Origin: Neochlamydia sp. S13
GTDB taxonomy: Bacteria > Chlamydiota > Chlamydiia > Chlamydiales > Parachlamydiaceae
Direction of reading: 5' to 3'
DNA: 64,000 bases
Assembly: GCF_000648235.2 (NCBI RefSeq)
Contig: NZ_AP017977.1
Coordinates: 124,001-188,000 of the forward strand
How positions within the stretch are numbered: position 1 is the first letter of the stretch; each line of letters opens with the position of its first letter. This document shows positions 19,163 through 28,025 of this stretch, in pieces. The notes under the pieces are model-generated. The model was not told the DNA's origin and did no database searches. It saw only the letters and a list, made by a program, of their open reading frames with translations. Both the position numbers and the translations under genes were made by a program.

Positions 19163-20116
19163 ATGGCTGCCCAGTTAAATAGAGTCAAGATCCTTAGGGA
19201 TCGGGCCTACATGCTAGCCCAAGCACGAGAGTTTTTTGCCAAGCAACAAATCCTAGAAGTGGATTGTCCTATTCTTACTCAAGGGGCTTCTATTGATGCT
19301 AATATCGATTTAATTCCTGCCCGCTATGCAAACCTTGAAATACGCTATATGCATTCTTCCCCAGAATATGGGATGAAAAGGCTTCTTGCAGAAGGAATGA
19401 GTGATATTTATCAGCTATCACATGTTTTTCGTGACGCTGAATTTAGTTGTAAGCATAATCCTGAATTTATGATGGCCGAGTGGTATCGTTTAGGTGTCTC
19501 TTATGAATTTATGATTGCAGAAGCTTTAGATTTTGTTCGTCTGTTCTTGGGTCCCTTGCCTGCTTACACCATAAGTTATCGTGAAGCTCTGCAGGAATAC
19601 GCTAATTTAGATTATGTTAAAGCTTCTATTCCTGATTTGATAGAATATTTGCAGAATAGAGGTATTCAACCCTACGTTCAGATTGAAAAAGAAGGGAAAG
19701 ATGCTCTTTTAAATCTTATTTTAGCTATGGTGGTTGAACCGCAATTAGGAAAAGATAAGCTTTGTGTTTTGACTGACTATCCTGCCACCCAAGCGGCTCT
19801 CGCTCAGACAAAATGGCAAAATGACGAGCAGATCGCGGAACGGTTTGAGATTTATTACGCCGGCTTAGAACTTGCTAACGGCTATCATGAGCTGGGAGAT
19901 GTAGGTGAGCAGCGTAAGCGTTTGATGGAAGCAAATCAAATAAGGGATAGTTTAGGCAAAAATCAGCTACCCATTGATGAAGCTTTTTTGGAAGCCTTAA
20001 AAAAAGGTTTTCCTGATGCTTGTGGCGTTGCAATAGGTTTTGATCGCTTGATGATGCTACGTCACCAGGCTTCTACGATTGCCGAGGTCATTCCCTTTGC
20101 TTGGGCTACAGCTTAA
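19163..20116 (+). CDS. epmA: EF-P--lysine ligase EpmA (GenX/PoxA)
   Basis: A 317-residue stand-alone class II lysyl-tRNA-synthetase-like catalytic core. It lacks the anticodon-binding domain that true LysRS carries, which is diagnostic of EpmA. Visible features are the motif 2 region (MHSSPEYGMKRLLAEG; VFRDAEFSCKHNPEFMMAEW) and motif 3 (GVAIGFDRLMML). EpmA attaches (R)-beta-lysine to EF-P Lys34. The start codon abuts the efp stop (TAG-ATG), implying translational coupling. The aminomutase EpmB, which makes beta-lysine, is not in the window. Confidence 0.94.
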   Translation: MAAQLNRVKILRDRAYMLAQAREFFAKQQILEVDCPILTQGASIDANIDLIPARYANLEIRYMHSSPEYGMKRLLAEGMSDIYQLSHVFRDAEFSCKHNPEFMMAEWYRLGVSYEFMIAEALDFVRLFLGPLPAYTISYREALQEYANLDYVKASIPDLIEYLQNRGIQPYVQIEKEGKDALLNLILAMVVEPQLGKDKLCVLTDYPATQAALAQTKWQNDEQIAERFEIYYAGLELANGYHELGDVGEQRKRLMEANQIRDSLGKNQLPIDEAFLEALKKGFPDACGVAIGFDRLMMLRHQASTIAEVIPFAWATA

Positions 20117-20202
20117 GAAATTGCCGCTAGATCTATTGTTTGGCCATTGATAGGTAGACCTTATTATGTTTTATAGGGCTTAAATTTGTTTAAGGCTGTT
20201 GC

Positions 20203-20208
20203 AGGAGG
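20203..20208 (+). promoter_or_regulatory. Ribosome binding site deciding the start of the next gene
   Basis: AGGAGG, five bases before ATG 20214. An in-frame TTG at 20199 lies upstream of this site and would place it inside the coding region, so the ATG is preferred. Confidence 0.7.
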
Positions 20209-20213
20209 ACGTG

Positions 20214-20687
20214 ATGGATAAAAATAATGATAATACCCAAACTTCTAAAGCTTTACCTTGGTATAAAGAAGGCTTACGTTTTCAATGTACTGAATGTGGA
20301 AAATGCTGCACAGGCTCGCCAGGATACGTATGGATAACAGAACTAGAGATGCAAGCAGTTGCTAAGCTGTTAAAGATGTCTTTAGAGATGTTTAAGAAAA
20401 AATACACCCGTCAGCGCGAGAATCGATACTCACTGATTGAAAAGAAAAATTTTAACAATGAATATGATTGTATTTTTTTAAAAGATAAAAAATGTTCTAT
20501 CTATCAAGAACGCCCACGACAATGTCGCACCTTTCCGTGGTGGAAAGAGAATCTGGCTTCGGAAGAAAGTTGGAAAGCAGCGGCACAATATTGCGAAGGC
20601 ATCCATGAGGAAGCTGCCCTTGTTCCTTATGAAAAAATTGAACAACAACTCCACCTCAATCAAAATTCATTGATACAGAAAAGCTAA
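20214..20687 (+). CDS. YkgJ family cysteine-cluster (zinc/iron-chelating) protein
   Basis: A 157-residue protein with the YkgJ (CxxCxxCC) cluster: CTECGKCC at residues 25-32, then CIFLKDKKCSIYQERPRQC and a late CEGI. The cysteines are expected to bind Zn or an Fe-S centre. The precise function of the family is unknown. An AGGAGG sequence five bases upstream fixes the ATG at 20214. It lies 97 bp after epmA on the same strand; whether it shares that transcript is unclear. Confidence 0.88.
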   Translation: MDKNNDNTQTSKALPWYKEGLRFQCTECGKCCTGSPGYVWITELEMQAVAKLLKMSLEMFKKKYTRQRENRYSLIEKKNFNNEYDCIFLKDKKCSIYQERPRQCRTFPWWKENLASEESWKAAAQYCEGIHEEAALVPYEKIEQQLHLNQNSLIQKS

Positions 20688-20927
20688 ATGCTTTTATTTA
20701 AGATTGCTGTTAGGTAAGCTTAAACAGTCCCACCTTTGCTATTGGCTGATCGATGCTCATTCATTAAATTTTTTATCTTAGGATGGAACTATCATCAATT
20801 ATAGCTGGTGCCAGGGTGGATAGTTTTTGTGATCTGCTGTAACCTTTTTCTATAGCTCCCATCTCCATGGCCTATAGATATCCAGTGAAAAAGCTGGTAT
20901 GTTCTATAAAAAAGCACCTCATAGCCT
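20688..20927. other. Spacer before the F-box/LRR array
   Basis: With the following 150-bp block this makes a 390-bp non-coding gap. Nothing recognised apart from that block. Confidence 0.4.
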
Positions 20928-21077
20928 TTTCTAATGGCTTTTTATAGTACTAGCTTACCTAAGCAAGCCGCTAAACTGTTTTTAAATCTAGCTTGCCTAA
21001 TTTTGCTTTTTCCATGTATATGAATATCCCTAAAAAATAAATATAAATAGGCATAAAGCTTAGAAGGAGACCCTACC
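20928..21077 (+). repeat. Conserved ~150-bp block before F-box/LRR gene 1
   Basis: Starts with TTTCTAATGG and ends in the ribosome site AGAAGGAGACCCT before the ATG. It contains a small inverted repeat around CTAAGCAAGCCGCTA and a second AGCTTGCC. The same block precedes all seven array members and probably carries their promoter and leader. Confidence 0.7.
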
Positions 21078-22142
21078 ATGAATCCTTGCTCTTCTCTTAC
21101 CATTGAACATCTACCTAATGAAATACTGACTCCTATTTTAAAGGCATGCGCTGCGCCTTCTTTATATAGCGTCTGTACAAAATGGCGACATTTGCTGGCT
21201 ACAGAAGTCATGCCTACCCTTTATAAGCAAATAGGCAAGATGCATGTTCCCCATGGTGATGTTCACAAGCAGACTCTTATTATAGATAGGATTTATAAAT
21301 TAGAAGCTGAACTTCCTGAAATAGCAAAGGTCTATGCAATCTTTAAGCAAACCTTTACCCTAGCTAAATCTCTTTCTCCTTTAGAATTTAAATCCAAAAC
21401 TCTGGAAAAAAGATATTTTACTTTGGCTAATTACTCCTCTTATCTTGTAAACATTAATCGCCTGTTAATGTGGAAAAACCTTCCTAGTGGAAGGGAGTAC
21501 TTAGAGCAAGAGAAAATCAAGTATTTGCCTTTAAAAGAAAAAGGCAGGCTTTTTAAGGAATGGATTGAAAATCATGGCAAAGATATTAAAAGCTTAGATT
21601 TAACTGCATCTGGCTTGACCTTTCTACCCCCAGAGATAGGGTATTTATCGCAGCTGAAAAAGCTTAATTTAAACAATAACCAGCTTACCACTCTTCCGGT
21701 AGAGATAGGTCGTTTATCGCAGCTGATAACGCTTTGCTTAGACAACAACCAGCTCACCTCTCTTCCTAAAGAGATAGGGCGGCTATCGCAACTCAGAGAG
21801 CTTAACTTAAATAATAACCGGCTCACCACTCTTCCCGCAGAGATAGGGCAGCTACTTCAGCTGAAAAGTCTTAACTTAGGACAAAACCAGCTTACCACTC
21901 TTCCTGCAGAGATAGGACAGCTGCTCCAGCTGAAAAGTCTTAACTTAAGACAAAACCAGCTCACCATCCTTCCTGCTGAACTTGGACAGCTATCTCAGTT
22001 GCAGGAGCTTGATTTAAGCAGCAGCCAGCTCACCACTCTTCCGATAGAGATAGGACAGTTATCGCAGGAGCTAGGCCTTGATCTAAATGGAAATCCTTTG
22101 GAAAGTATTCCTGAGGGCATAAAGCAACGCTTTAATCTATAA
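21078..22142 (+). CDS. F-box/LRR protein 1 of tandem array
   Basis: 354 residues. An N-terminal F-box (about residues 7-50; [18 protein letters not shown], then [20 protein letters not shown]) is followed by a helical linker (about 55-165) with the shared signature [13 protein letters not shown]. Then come about eight 23-residue LRRs (about 170-345) of the pattern LPxEIGQLxQLxxLxLxxNQLT. It ends with the array-typical cap [15 protein letters not shown]-box proteins bind SKP1 and bring targets to SCF ubiquitin ligases in eukaryotes. Chlamydiae lack this machinery, so the likely site of action is the host cell (inference). The ribosome site AAGGAG is strong. It contains a QLLQLKSLNL repeat pair also found in the 25981 gene. 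Confidence 0.87.
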   Translation: MNPCSSLTIEHLPNEILTPILKACAAPSLYSVCTKWRHLLATEVMPTLYKQIGKMHVPHGDVHKQTLIIDRIYKLEAELPEIAKVYAIFKQTFTLAKSLSPLEFKSKTLEKRYFTLANYSSYLVNINRLLMWKNLPSGREYLEQEKIKYLPLKEKGRLFKEWIENHGKDIKSLDLTASGLTFLPPEIGYLSQLKKLNLNNNQLTTLPVEIGRLSQLITLCLDNNQLTSLPKEIGRLSQLRELNLNNNRLTTLPAEIGQLLQLKSLNLGQNQLTTLPAEIGQLLQLKSLNLRQNQLTILPAELGQLSQLQELDLSSSQLTTLPIEIGQLSQELGLDLNGNPLESIPEGIKQRFNL

Positions 22143-22279
22143 CTGGCAAAGTTTGGATCTTTGCTATCTAATGTAATAAAGAAAAATACATTGATGCCTT
22201 GGAAAGATGTGTAAGAATATAGATAATCTTTGGATAGCATCGGAAGCAGGGAAGGCTGGCTCTGCTAAAAGATAGAAAG

Positions 22280-22429
22280 AATTTCTAATGTTTTTTTATA
22301 TTGTTAGCTTGCCTAAACATGCCGCTAAGTTGTTTTTAAATCTAGCTTGCCTATTTTGCTTTCTCCATATATACGAATTTCTCTAAAAGTAACTAAAAAT
22401 TAGGCATAAAGCTTAAAGGAGACCCTACA
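22280..22429 (+). repeat. Conserved ~150-bp block before F-box/LRR gene 2
   Basis: Same block as at 20928; here the inverted repeat reads GCTTGCCTAAACATGC, weakened by a change. Ends in AAAGGAGACCCTACA before the ATG. Confidence 0.7.
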
Positions 22430-24259
22430 ATGAATACTAGCTCATCTATCACCCTTGAACATCTACCTAATGAAATACTAGCTCCTATTTTAAAGGTTTG
22501 CGTCACACCTTCCTTATTTAGCGTTTGTACGAGATGGCGACATTTGCTGGCTACAGAAGTTATGCCTTCCCTTTATAAGCAAATAAGTAAGATGCATGCT
22601 CCTCATAGAGATGTTAACGAGCAGACTCTTATTTTAGGTAGGATTTATAGGCTAGAAGAAGAGCTTTCAGAGACAGCAAAGGTAAATGCAATCTTTAAGC
22701 AAATCTTTGCTTTAGCTAGCTCACTGTCTCCTATGGAGTTGGAATTTAAATGTAAAGCTGAGAAAAAAAGGTATTTTACCCTGACTAACTATACCTCTTA
22801 TCTTGTAAATATTAATCGCCTGTTAATGTGGAAAAACCTCCCTAGTGGAAGGAAGTACTTAGAGCAAGAGAAAATCAAGTATTTGCCTTTAACAAAAAAA
22901 GGAGAGCTTTTCAGAGAGTGGATTGAAAATCATGCCAAAGATATTAAGGAATTAGATTTACAGGGAGTTGGCTTAACGTTTTTGCCTACAGAAATAGGGC
23001 AACTTTCTCAGCTAGCGATCTTAAACTTAGATAGAAACCAACTTACCTCCCTTCCGGCACAGATAGGGCAGCTTTCTCAGCTCCAAGAGCTTAAATTAAA
23101 CTGCAACGAACTTATCATTCTCCCTGTAGAGATAAGGCAACTATGGGAGCTCAATAAACTTTATTTAAACAATAACCAGTTCACCAACCTTCCAGCAGAA
23201 ATATGGCAGCTGGTTGGTTTACAACACCTTTACTTAGAGAATAACCAGCTTACCTCTCTTCCAGCACAGATAGGTCAGCTATCGCGGCTTTCTCAACTTT
23301 GCTTAAGCAGCAACGAGCTTACCTCCTTTCCAGCAGAAATAGGACAGCTTTCTCAGCTGCAAACGCTTGAATTAAGCAGCAACGAACTTATCGCCCTTCC
23401 TGCAGAGATTGGGCAGCTTTCTCAGCTGCAAACGCTTGAATTAAGCAGCAACGAGCTTACCGCCCTTCCTGCAGAGATTGGGCAGATGTCTCAGCTGCAA
23501 AGGCTTAAATTAAGCAGCAACCGGCTTACCACTCTTCCTGCAGAAATAGGGCAGTTGGCACAGCTGCAAGAGATTTGGTTAAGCAGCAACCAGCTCACGT
23601 CTCTTCCCACCGAGATAGGGCAGCTATCGCAGCTGCGAAGATTTAACTTAGATAAGAACCAGCTAACCGCTCTTCCTATGGAAATCGGGCAACTTTCTCA
23701 GCTGCAATGGCTTTACTTAACCAATAATCAGCTTACTTTCCTTCCTTCAGAGATAGGACAGCTATCGCAGCTGCAAAGGCTTTACTTAATCAATAATCAG
23801 CTTGCCACTCTTTCTGCAGAGATAGGGCAGCTTTCTCAGCTATCCATCCTCTACTTAAGCGGCAACCAGCTTGCCACCCTTCCTGCAGAGATAGGGCAAC
23901 TATCTCAGCTGGCATGGCTTTCCTTAAGCAATAACCAGCTTACAAATCTTCCTACAGAGATAGGACAATTATCGCGGTTGCAAAGGTTTCACTTAAATAA
24001 TAACCAACTCACCACACTTCCTGCAGAGATAGGGCAGCTCTCACGGCTGTTAGAGCTTTATTTAAGCAATAATCAGCTTACTTCTCTTCGTGCCGAGATA
24101 GGGCAGTTATCTCAGCTGAAAGTGCTTAATTTATGTAATAATCAGCTTAGCTCCTTTCCAGCAGAAATAGCTTATTTGGCGGAAGGGTTAAATCTTAATC
24201 TAAAAGAAAATCCACTGGAAAGTATTCCTGAGGAGATAAAGCAACGTTTTAGGCTATAA
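22430..24259 (+). CDS. F-box/LRR protein 2 of tandem array
   Basis: 609 residues, the longest of the array. It has an F-box (about 7-50; [16 protein letters not shown]), the shared helical linker to about 165, then about 19 LRRs (about 170-600) and the cap [14 protein letters not shown]. Two adjacent repeats (near 23340-23480) are almost identical (QLQTLELSSNELxALPAEIG), showing recent in-gene repeat duplication. The RBS is AAAGGAG at standard spacing. The expected role is as for gene 1: host SCF adaptor with the LRR as target-binding surface, inferred from domains. Length differences among paralogues come almost entirely from LRR number. Confidence 0.87.
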   Translation: MNTSSSITLEHLPNEILAPILKVCVTPSLFSVCTRWRHLLATEVMPSLYKQISKMHAPHRDVNEQTLILGRIYRLEEELSETAKVNAIFKQIFALASSLSPMELEFKCKAEKKRYFTLTNYTSYLVNINRLLMWKNLPSGRKYLEQEKIKYLPLTKKGELFREWIENHAKDIKELDLQGVGLTFLPTEIGQLSQLAILNLDRNQLTSLPAQIGQLSQLQELKLNCNELIILPVEIRQLWELNKLYLNNNQFTNLPAEIWQLVGLQHLYLENNQLTSLPAQIGQLSRLSQLCLSSNELTSFPAEIGQLSQLQTLELSSNELIALPAEIGQLSQLQTLELSSNELTALPAEIGQMSQLQRLKLSSNRLTTLPAEIGQLAQLQEIWLSSNQLTSLPTEIGQLSQLRRFNLDKNQLTALPMEIGQLSQLQWLYLTNNQLTFLPSEIGQLSQLQRLYLINNQLATLSAEIGQLSQLSILYLSGNQLATLPAEIGQLSQLAWLSLSNNQLTNLPTEIGQLSRLQRFHLNNNQLTTLPAEIGQLSRLLELYLSNNQLTSLRAEIGQLSQLKVLNLCNNQLSSFPAEIAYLAEGLNLNLKENPLESIPEEIKQRFRL

Positions 24260-24405
24260 ATGGAGAAGTTTGTATTTGTAGCACCTAATCTACTAAAGAG
24301 ATAAATGGATGCGTTTGTAGGGTGTTTAGAATATCGATAACCTTTCGACTTATTATAGAAACGCTAGCATCCGAAGATAATGCTTTTCTGTTAAAGGATA
24401 AGAAG

Positions 24406-24554
24406 AATTTCTAATGGCTTTTATAGTACTAGTTTGCCTAAGCAAGCCGCTAGACTGTTTTTATATCTAGCTTGCCTATTTTGCTTTTTCCATGTATATG
24501 AATACCTCTAAAAAGCAGCTAAAAATAGACATAAAGCTTCAAAGAGGCTATACC
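24406..24554 (+). repeat. Conserved ~150-bp block before F-box/LRR gene 3
   Basis: Begins AATTTCTAATGGCTTTTATA. Includes TTTGCCTAAGCAAGCCGCTA and ends AAAGAGGCTATACC before the ATG, a weaker ribosome site than in most copies. Confidence 0.7.
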
Positions 24555-25694
24555 ATGAATCCTAGCTCTTCTCTCACCATTGAACATCTACCTAATGAAA
24601 TACTGACTCCTATTTTAAAGGCATGCGCTGCGCCTTCTTTATATAGCGTCTGTACAAAATGGCGACATTTGCTGGCTACTGAAGTCATGCCTTCCCTTTA
24701 TAAGCAAATAGGCAAGATGCATGTTCCCCATGATGATGTTTACAAGCAGGCTCTTATTATAGATAGGATTTATAAGCTAGAAGAAGATCTTTCTGTAGCA
24801 GAAAAGGTAAATGCAATCTTTAAGCAAATCTTTGCTTTAGCTAGCCCTCTTTCACCTTTAGATTTAGAGCTTAAAGATAAACCTAATGAAAAAAGATATT
24901 TTACTCTAACTAATTACTGCTCTTATCTTGTAAACATTAACCGCCTTTTAATGTGGAAAAAACTTGCTGGAGGAGAAGAATATTTAGGGAGAGAAGAAAT
25001 CAAAGCTTTACCTTTAACAAAAAAAGGAGAGCTTTTCAGAGAGTGGATTGAAAATCATGGCAAAGATATTAAAAGCTTAGATTTAACTGAATCTGGCTTG
25101 ACCTTTCTACCCCCAGAGATAGAGTGTTTATCGCAGCTGAAAAAGCTTAATTTAAACAATAATCAGATTACCACTCTTCCGGTAGAGATAGGGCAGCTGT
25201 CTCAGCTTAAATTACTTCACTTAGGTAATAACCAGCTTGCCACTCTTCCGGCAGAGATAGGGCAGCTATTTCAGCTAGAAGAGCTTTACTTAGATAATAA
25301 CCAACTGACCATTCTTCCGGTAGAGATAGGGCAGCTCGCCCAGCTGCAATGGCTTTACTTAAAAAACAACCAGCTTACCGCTCTTCCGGCAAAGATAGGG
25401 CTGCTTTCTGAGCTGGAAGCACTTGACTTAAACAGCAACCAGCTCACCACTCTTCCGATAGAGATAGGGCAGCTTTCTCAGCTGCAATGGCTTTACTTAA
25501 AAAACAACCAGCTTACCACTCTTCCGACAGAGATAGGTCATTTATCGCAGCTGGAAGGGCTTTACTTAGGTAACAACCAGCTCACCGCTCTTCCTACAGA
25601 AATAGGGCAGCTATCGCAGGGGTTAGCTCTTCAACTCGATGGAAATCCGTTGGAAAGTATTCCTGAGGAAATAAAGCAACGTTTTAGTCTATAA
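24555..25694 (+). CDS. F-box/LRR protein 3 of tandem array
   Basis: 379 residues from ATG 24555. An in-frame ATG at 24492 lies inside the conserved upstream block and is rejected, since all paralogues start with MN(P/T)SSS or MNPCSS. It has an F-box (about 7-50), the helical linker, about nine LRRs and the cap [16 protein letters not shown]. The LRR stretch encoded at about 25231-25385 is nearly identical in DNA to 26726-26881 in gene 4, which points to recombination between array members. Host-directed SCF adaptor function is inferred. Confidence 0.86.
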   Translation: MNPSSSLTIEHLPNEILTPILKACAAPSLYSVCTKWRHLLATEVMPSLYKQIGKMHVPHDDVYKQALIIDRIYKLEEDLSVAEKVNAIFKQIFALASPLSPLDLELKDKPNEKRYFTLTNYCSYLVNINRLLMWKKLAGGEEYLGREEIKALPLTKKGELFREWIENHGKDIKSLDLTESGLTFLPPEIECLSQLKKLNLNNNQITTLPVEIGQLSQLKLLHLGNNQLATLPAEIGQLFQLEELYLDNNQLTILPVEIGQLAQLQWLYLKNNQLTALPAKIGLLSELEALDLNSNQLTTLPIEIGQLSQLQWLYLKNNQLTTLPTEIGHLSQLEGLYLGNNQLTALPTEIGQLSQGLALQLDGNPLESIPEEIKQRFSL

Positions 25695-25831
25695 CTGGCA
25701 AAGTTTGGATCTTTGCTATCTAATGTACTAAAGAAAAATACATTAATGCATTGGAAAGATGTTGAGAATATAGCTAACCTTCCGATAGCATCCGAGGTGG
25801 AGAGGATGTCACTCTGCTAAAAGATAGAAAC

Positions 25832-25980
25832 AATTTCTAATGGTCTTTTGCATTCCTAGCCTGCCTAAGCATGCGCTAAGTTGCTTTTAAATCTAGCTTG
25901 CCTATTTTGCTTTTTCCATATATACAAATTTCTCTAAAAAGTAACTAAAAATAGGCATAAAGCTTAAAGGAGACCCTACT
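25832..25980 (+). repeat. Conserved ~150-bp block before F-box/LRR gene 4
   Basis: Same block, nearly identical to the copies at 27877 and 29781 in its first part (AATTTCTAATGGTCTTTTGC). Ends AAAGGAGACCCTACT before the ATG. Confidence 0.7.
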
Positions 25981-27741
25981 ATGAATACTAGCTCATCTAT
26001 CACCCTTGAACATCTGCCTAATGAAATACTGGCTCCTATTTTAAAGGTATGCGCTGCGCCTTCTTTATATAGCGTCTGTACAAGATGGCGACATTTGCTG
26101 GTTACTGAAGTCATGCCTTCTCTTTATAAGCAAATAGGCAAGATGCATGTTCCTCAAGGAGATGTCAACAAGCAGGCTTTTATTTTGGATAAGATTTATA
26201 AATTAGAAGCTGAACTTCCCGAAGCTACAAAAGTCAACGCGATCTTTAAGCAAATCTTTGCTTTAGCTAGCTCTCTTTCACCTTCAGAATTAGAATTTAA
26301 ATGGATAACCGAGGAAAAAAGATATTTTACTCTGAATAATTACTCTTCTTATCTGATAAATATTAATCGACTTTTAATGTGGAAAAAAATTCCTGGTGGA
26401 GAGGAATACTTAGACCAAGAAGCAATCAAATATTTGCCTTTGCAAGTAAAAGGAAAGCTATTTAGAGATTGGATTGAAAGATATGGCAAAGATATTAAAG
26501 ACTTAGATTTAACAAGAATGGGCTTGACTTTATTACCTGCAGAGATAGGGCAGCTACTTCAGCTGAAAAGTCTTAACTTAGAACAAAACCAACTTACCAC
26601 TCTTCCCATAGAGATAGGACAGCTATCGCGTCTGAAAGCGCTTAACTTAGAAAATAACCAGCTTGCCACTCTTCCTGCCGAGACAGGGCAGCTACTTCAG
26701 CTGAAAAGTCTTAACTTAGGAGGCAACCAGCTTGCCACTCTTCCGGCAGAGATAGGGCAGCTATTTCAGCTAGAAGAGCTTTACTTAGATAATAACCAAC
26801 TGACCATTTTTCCGGTAGAGAGAGGGCAGCTTCCTCAGCTGCAATGGCTTTACTTAAAAAACAACCAGCTTACCACTCTTCCCTCAGCGATAGGGCAGCT
26901 ATCGCAGCTAAAAGGATTTTACTTAGATAGCAACAAGCTTATCACTCTTCCTGCAGAGATAGGGTATCTATCACAGCTGCAATACCTTTACTTAAATAAT
27001 AACCAACTTGCCATTCTTCCAGTAGAGATAGGGAAGCTATCGCAGCTAGAAGGGCTTTACTTAGACAGCAACCATCTTACCTCCCTTCCTGCAGAGATAG
27101 GACAGCTACCAAATCTCTACATCCTTTACTTAAATAATAACCACCTTGCCACTCTTCCTGCAGAAATAAGGCAACTACCGCGGCTACGAGAGTTACGATT
27201 AAATAATAACCAACTTACCACTCTTCCAGTAGAGATAGGGCAGGTATCACAGCTGCACAGCCTTCATTTACAAAACAACCAACTTAGCACTCTTCCGGCA
27301 GAGATAGGGCAGCTGTCTCAACTGCAAAGACTTGAATTAAACAGCAACCAGCTTACGGCTCTTCCGGCAGAGATAGGGTATCTATCGCAGCTGCAATACC
27401 TTTTCTTAAATAACAATCAACTTACCACTCTTCCAGTAGAGATAGGGCAATTATCTCAGTTGCAATGGCTTTACTTACACAATAACCGGCTCACCACTCT
27501 TCCGGCAGAGATAGGGCAGTTATCACGGCTGCTATGGCTTCACTTACACAACAACCAGCTCACGGCTTTTCCAGCAGAGATAAGGCAGCTATCCCAGCTG
27601 TTAGACCTTAACTTGAATAATAATCGACTTAGCTCTCTTCCAGCGGAAATAGGTTACCTGCCAGACTGGTTAAATGTTAATCTAAATGGAAATCCACTGG
27701 AAAATATTCCGGAGAAAATAAAGCAACGTTTTAGGCTATAA
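25981..27741 (+). CDS. F-box/LRR protein 4 of tandem array
   Basis: 586 residues. It has an F-box (about 7-50; [20 protein letters not shown]), the helical linker ending DLDLTRMGLTLLP, then about 18 LRRs and the cap NPLENIPEKIKQRF. It is a mosaic. One LRR segment matches gene 3 ([20 protein letters not shown]). Another matches gene 5 (LPNLYILYLNNNHLATLPAE). The first repeats match gene 1 (GQLLQLKSLNL). The linker resembles gene 5 most closely (WITEEKRYF and EEYLDQEAIKYLPLQVKGK). The RBS is AAAGGAG. Function is inferred as for the other members. Confidence 0.87.
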   Translation: MNTSSSITLEHLPNEILAPILKVCAAPSLYSVCTRWRHLLVTEVMPSLYKQIGKMHVPQGDVNKQAFILDKIYKLEAELPEATKVNAIFKQIFALASSLSPSELEFKWITEEKRYFTLNNYSSYLININRLLMWKKIPGGEEYLDQEAIKYLPLQVKGKLFRDWIERYGKDIKDLDLTRMGLTLLPAEIGQLLQLKSLNLEQNQLTTLPIEIGQLSRLKALNLENNQLATLPAETGQLLQLKSLNLGGNQLATLPAEIGQLFQLEELYLDNNQLTIFPVERGQLPQLQWLYLKNNQLTTLPSAIGQLSQLKGFYLDSNKLITLPAEIGYLSQLQYLYLNNNQLAILPVEIGKLSQLEGLYLDSNHLTSLPAEIGQLPNLYILYLNNNHLATLPAEIRQLPRLRELRLNNNQLTTLPVEIGQVSQLHSLHLQNNQLSTLPAEIGQLSQLQRLELNSNQLTALPAEIGYLSQLQYLFLNNNQLTTLPVEIGQLSQLQWLYLHNNRLTTLPAEIGQLSRLLWLHLHNNQLTAFPAEIRQLSQLLDLNLNNNRLSSLPAEIGYLPDWLNVNLNGNPLENIPEKIKQRFRL

Positions 27742-27876
27742 CTGGAAAAATTTGTATTTGCAACAACTTATGTAGTAAAGAAATAAATTGATGAGCTTAG
27801 AAGATGTTGAGAATATAGACAACCTTCCAATAGCATCCGAGGTAGAGAGGATGTCATTCTGCTAAAAGATAGAAAC

Positions 27877-28025
27877 AATTTCTAATGGTCGTTTGCATTG
27901 CTAGCCTGCCTAAGCATGCGCTAAGTTGTTTCTAAATCTAGCTTGCCTATTTTACTTTTTCCATATATACGAATTTCTCTAAAAAGCAACTAAAAATAGG
28001 CATAAAGCTTAAAGGAGACCCTACC
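27877..28025 (+). repeat. Conserved ~150-bp block before F-box/LRR gene 5
   Basis: Begins AATTTCTAATGGTCGTTTGC and ends AAAGGAGACCCTACC before the ATG. The preceding 3' spacer is also shared with its neighbours. Confidence 0.7.

Noticed and set aside
24492-24554. Upstream ATG extending F-box/LRR gene 3 by 21 residues
   Set aside because: It lies in the conserved non-coding block, and all paralogues start at the equivalent of 24555.
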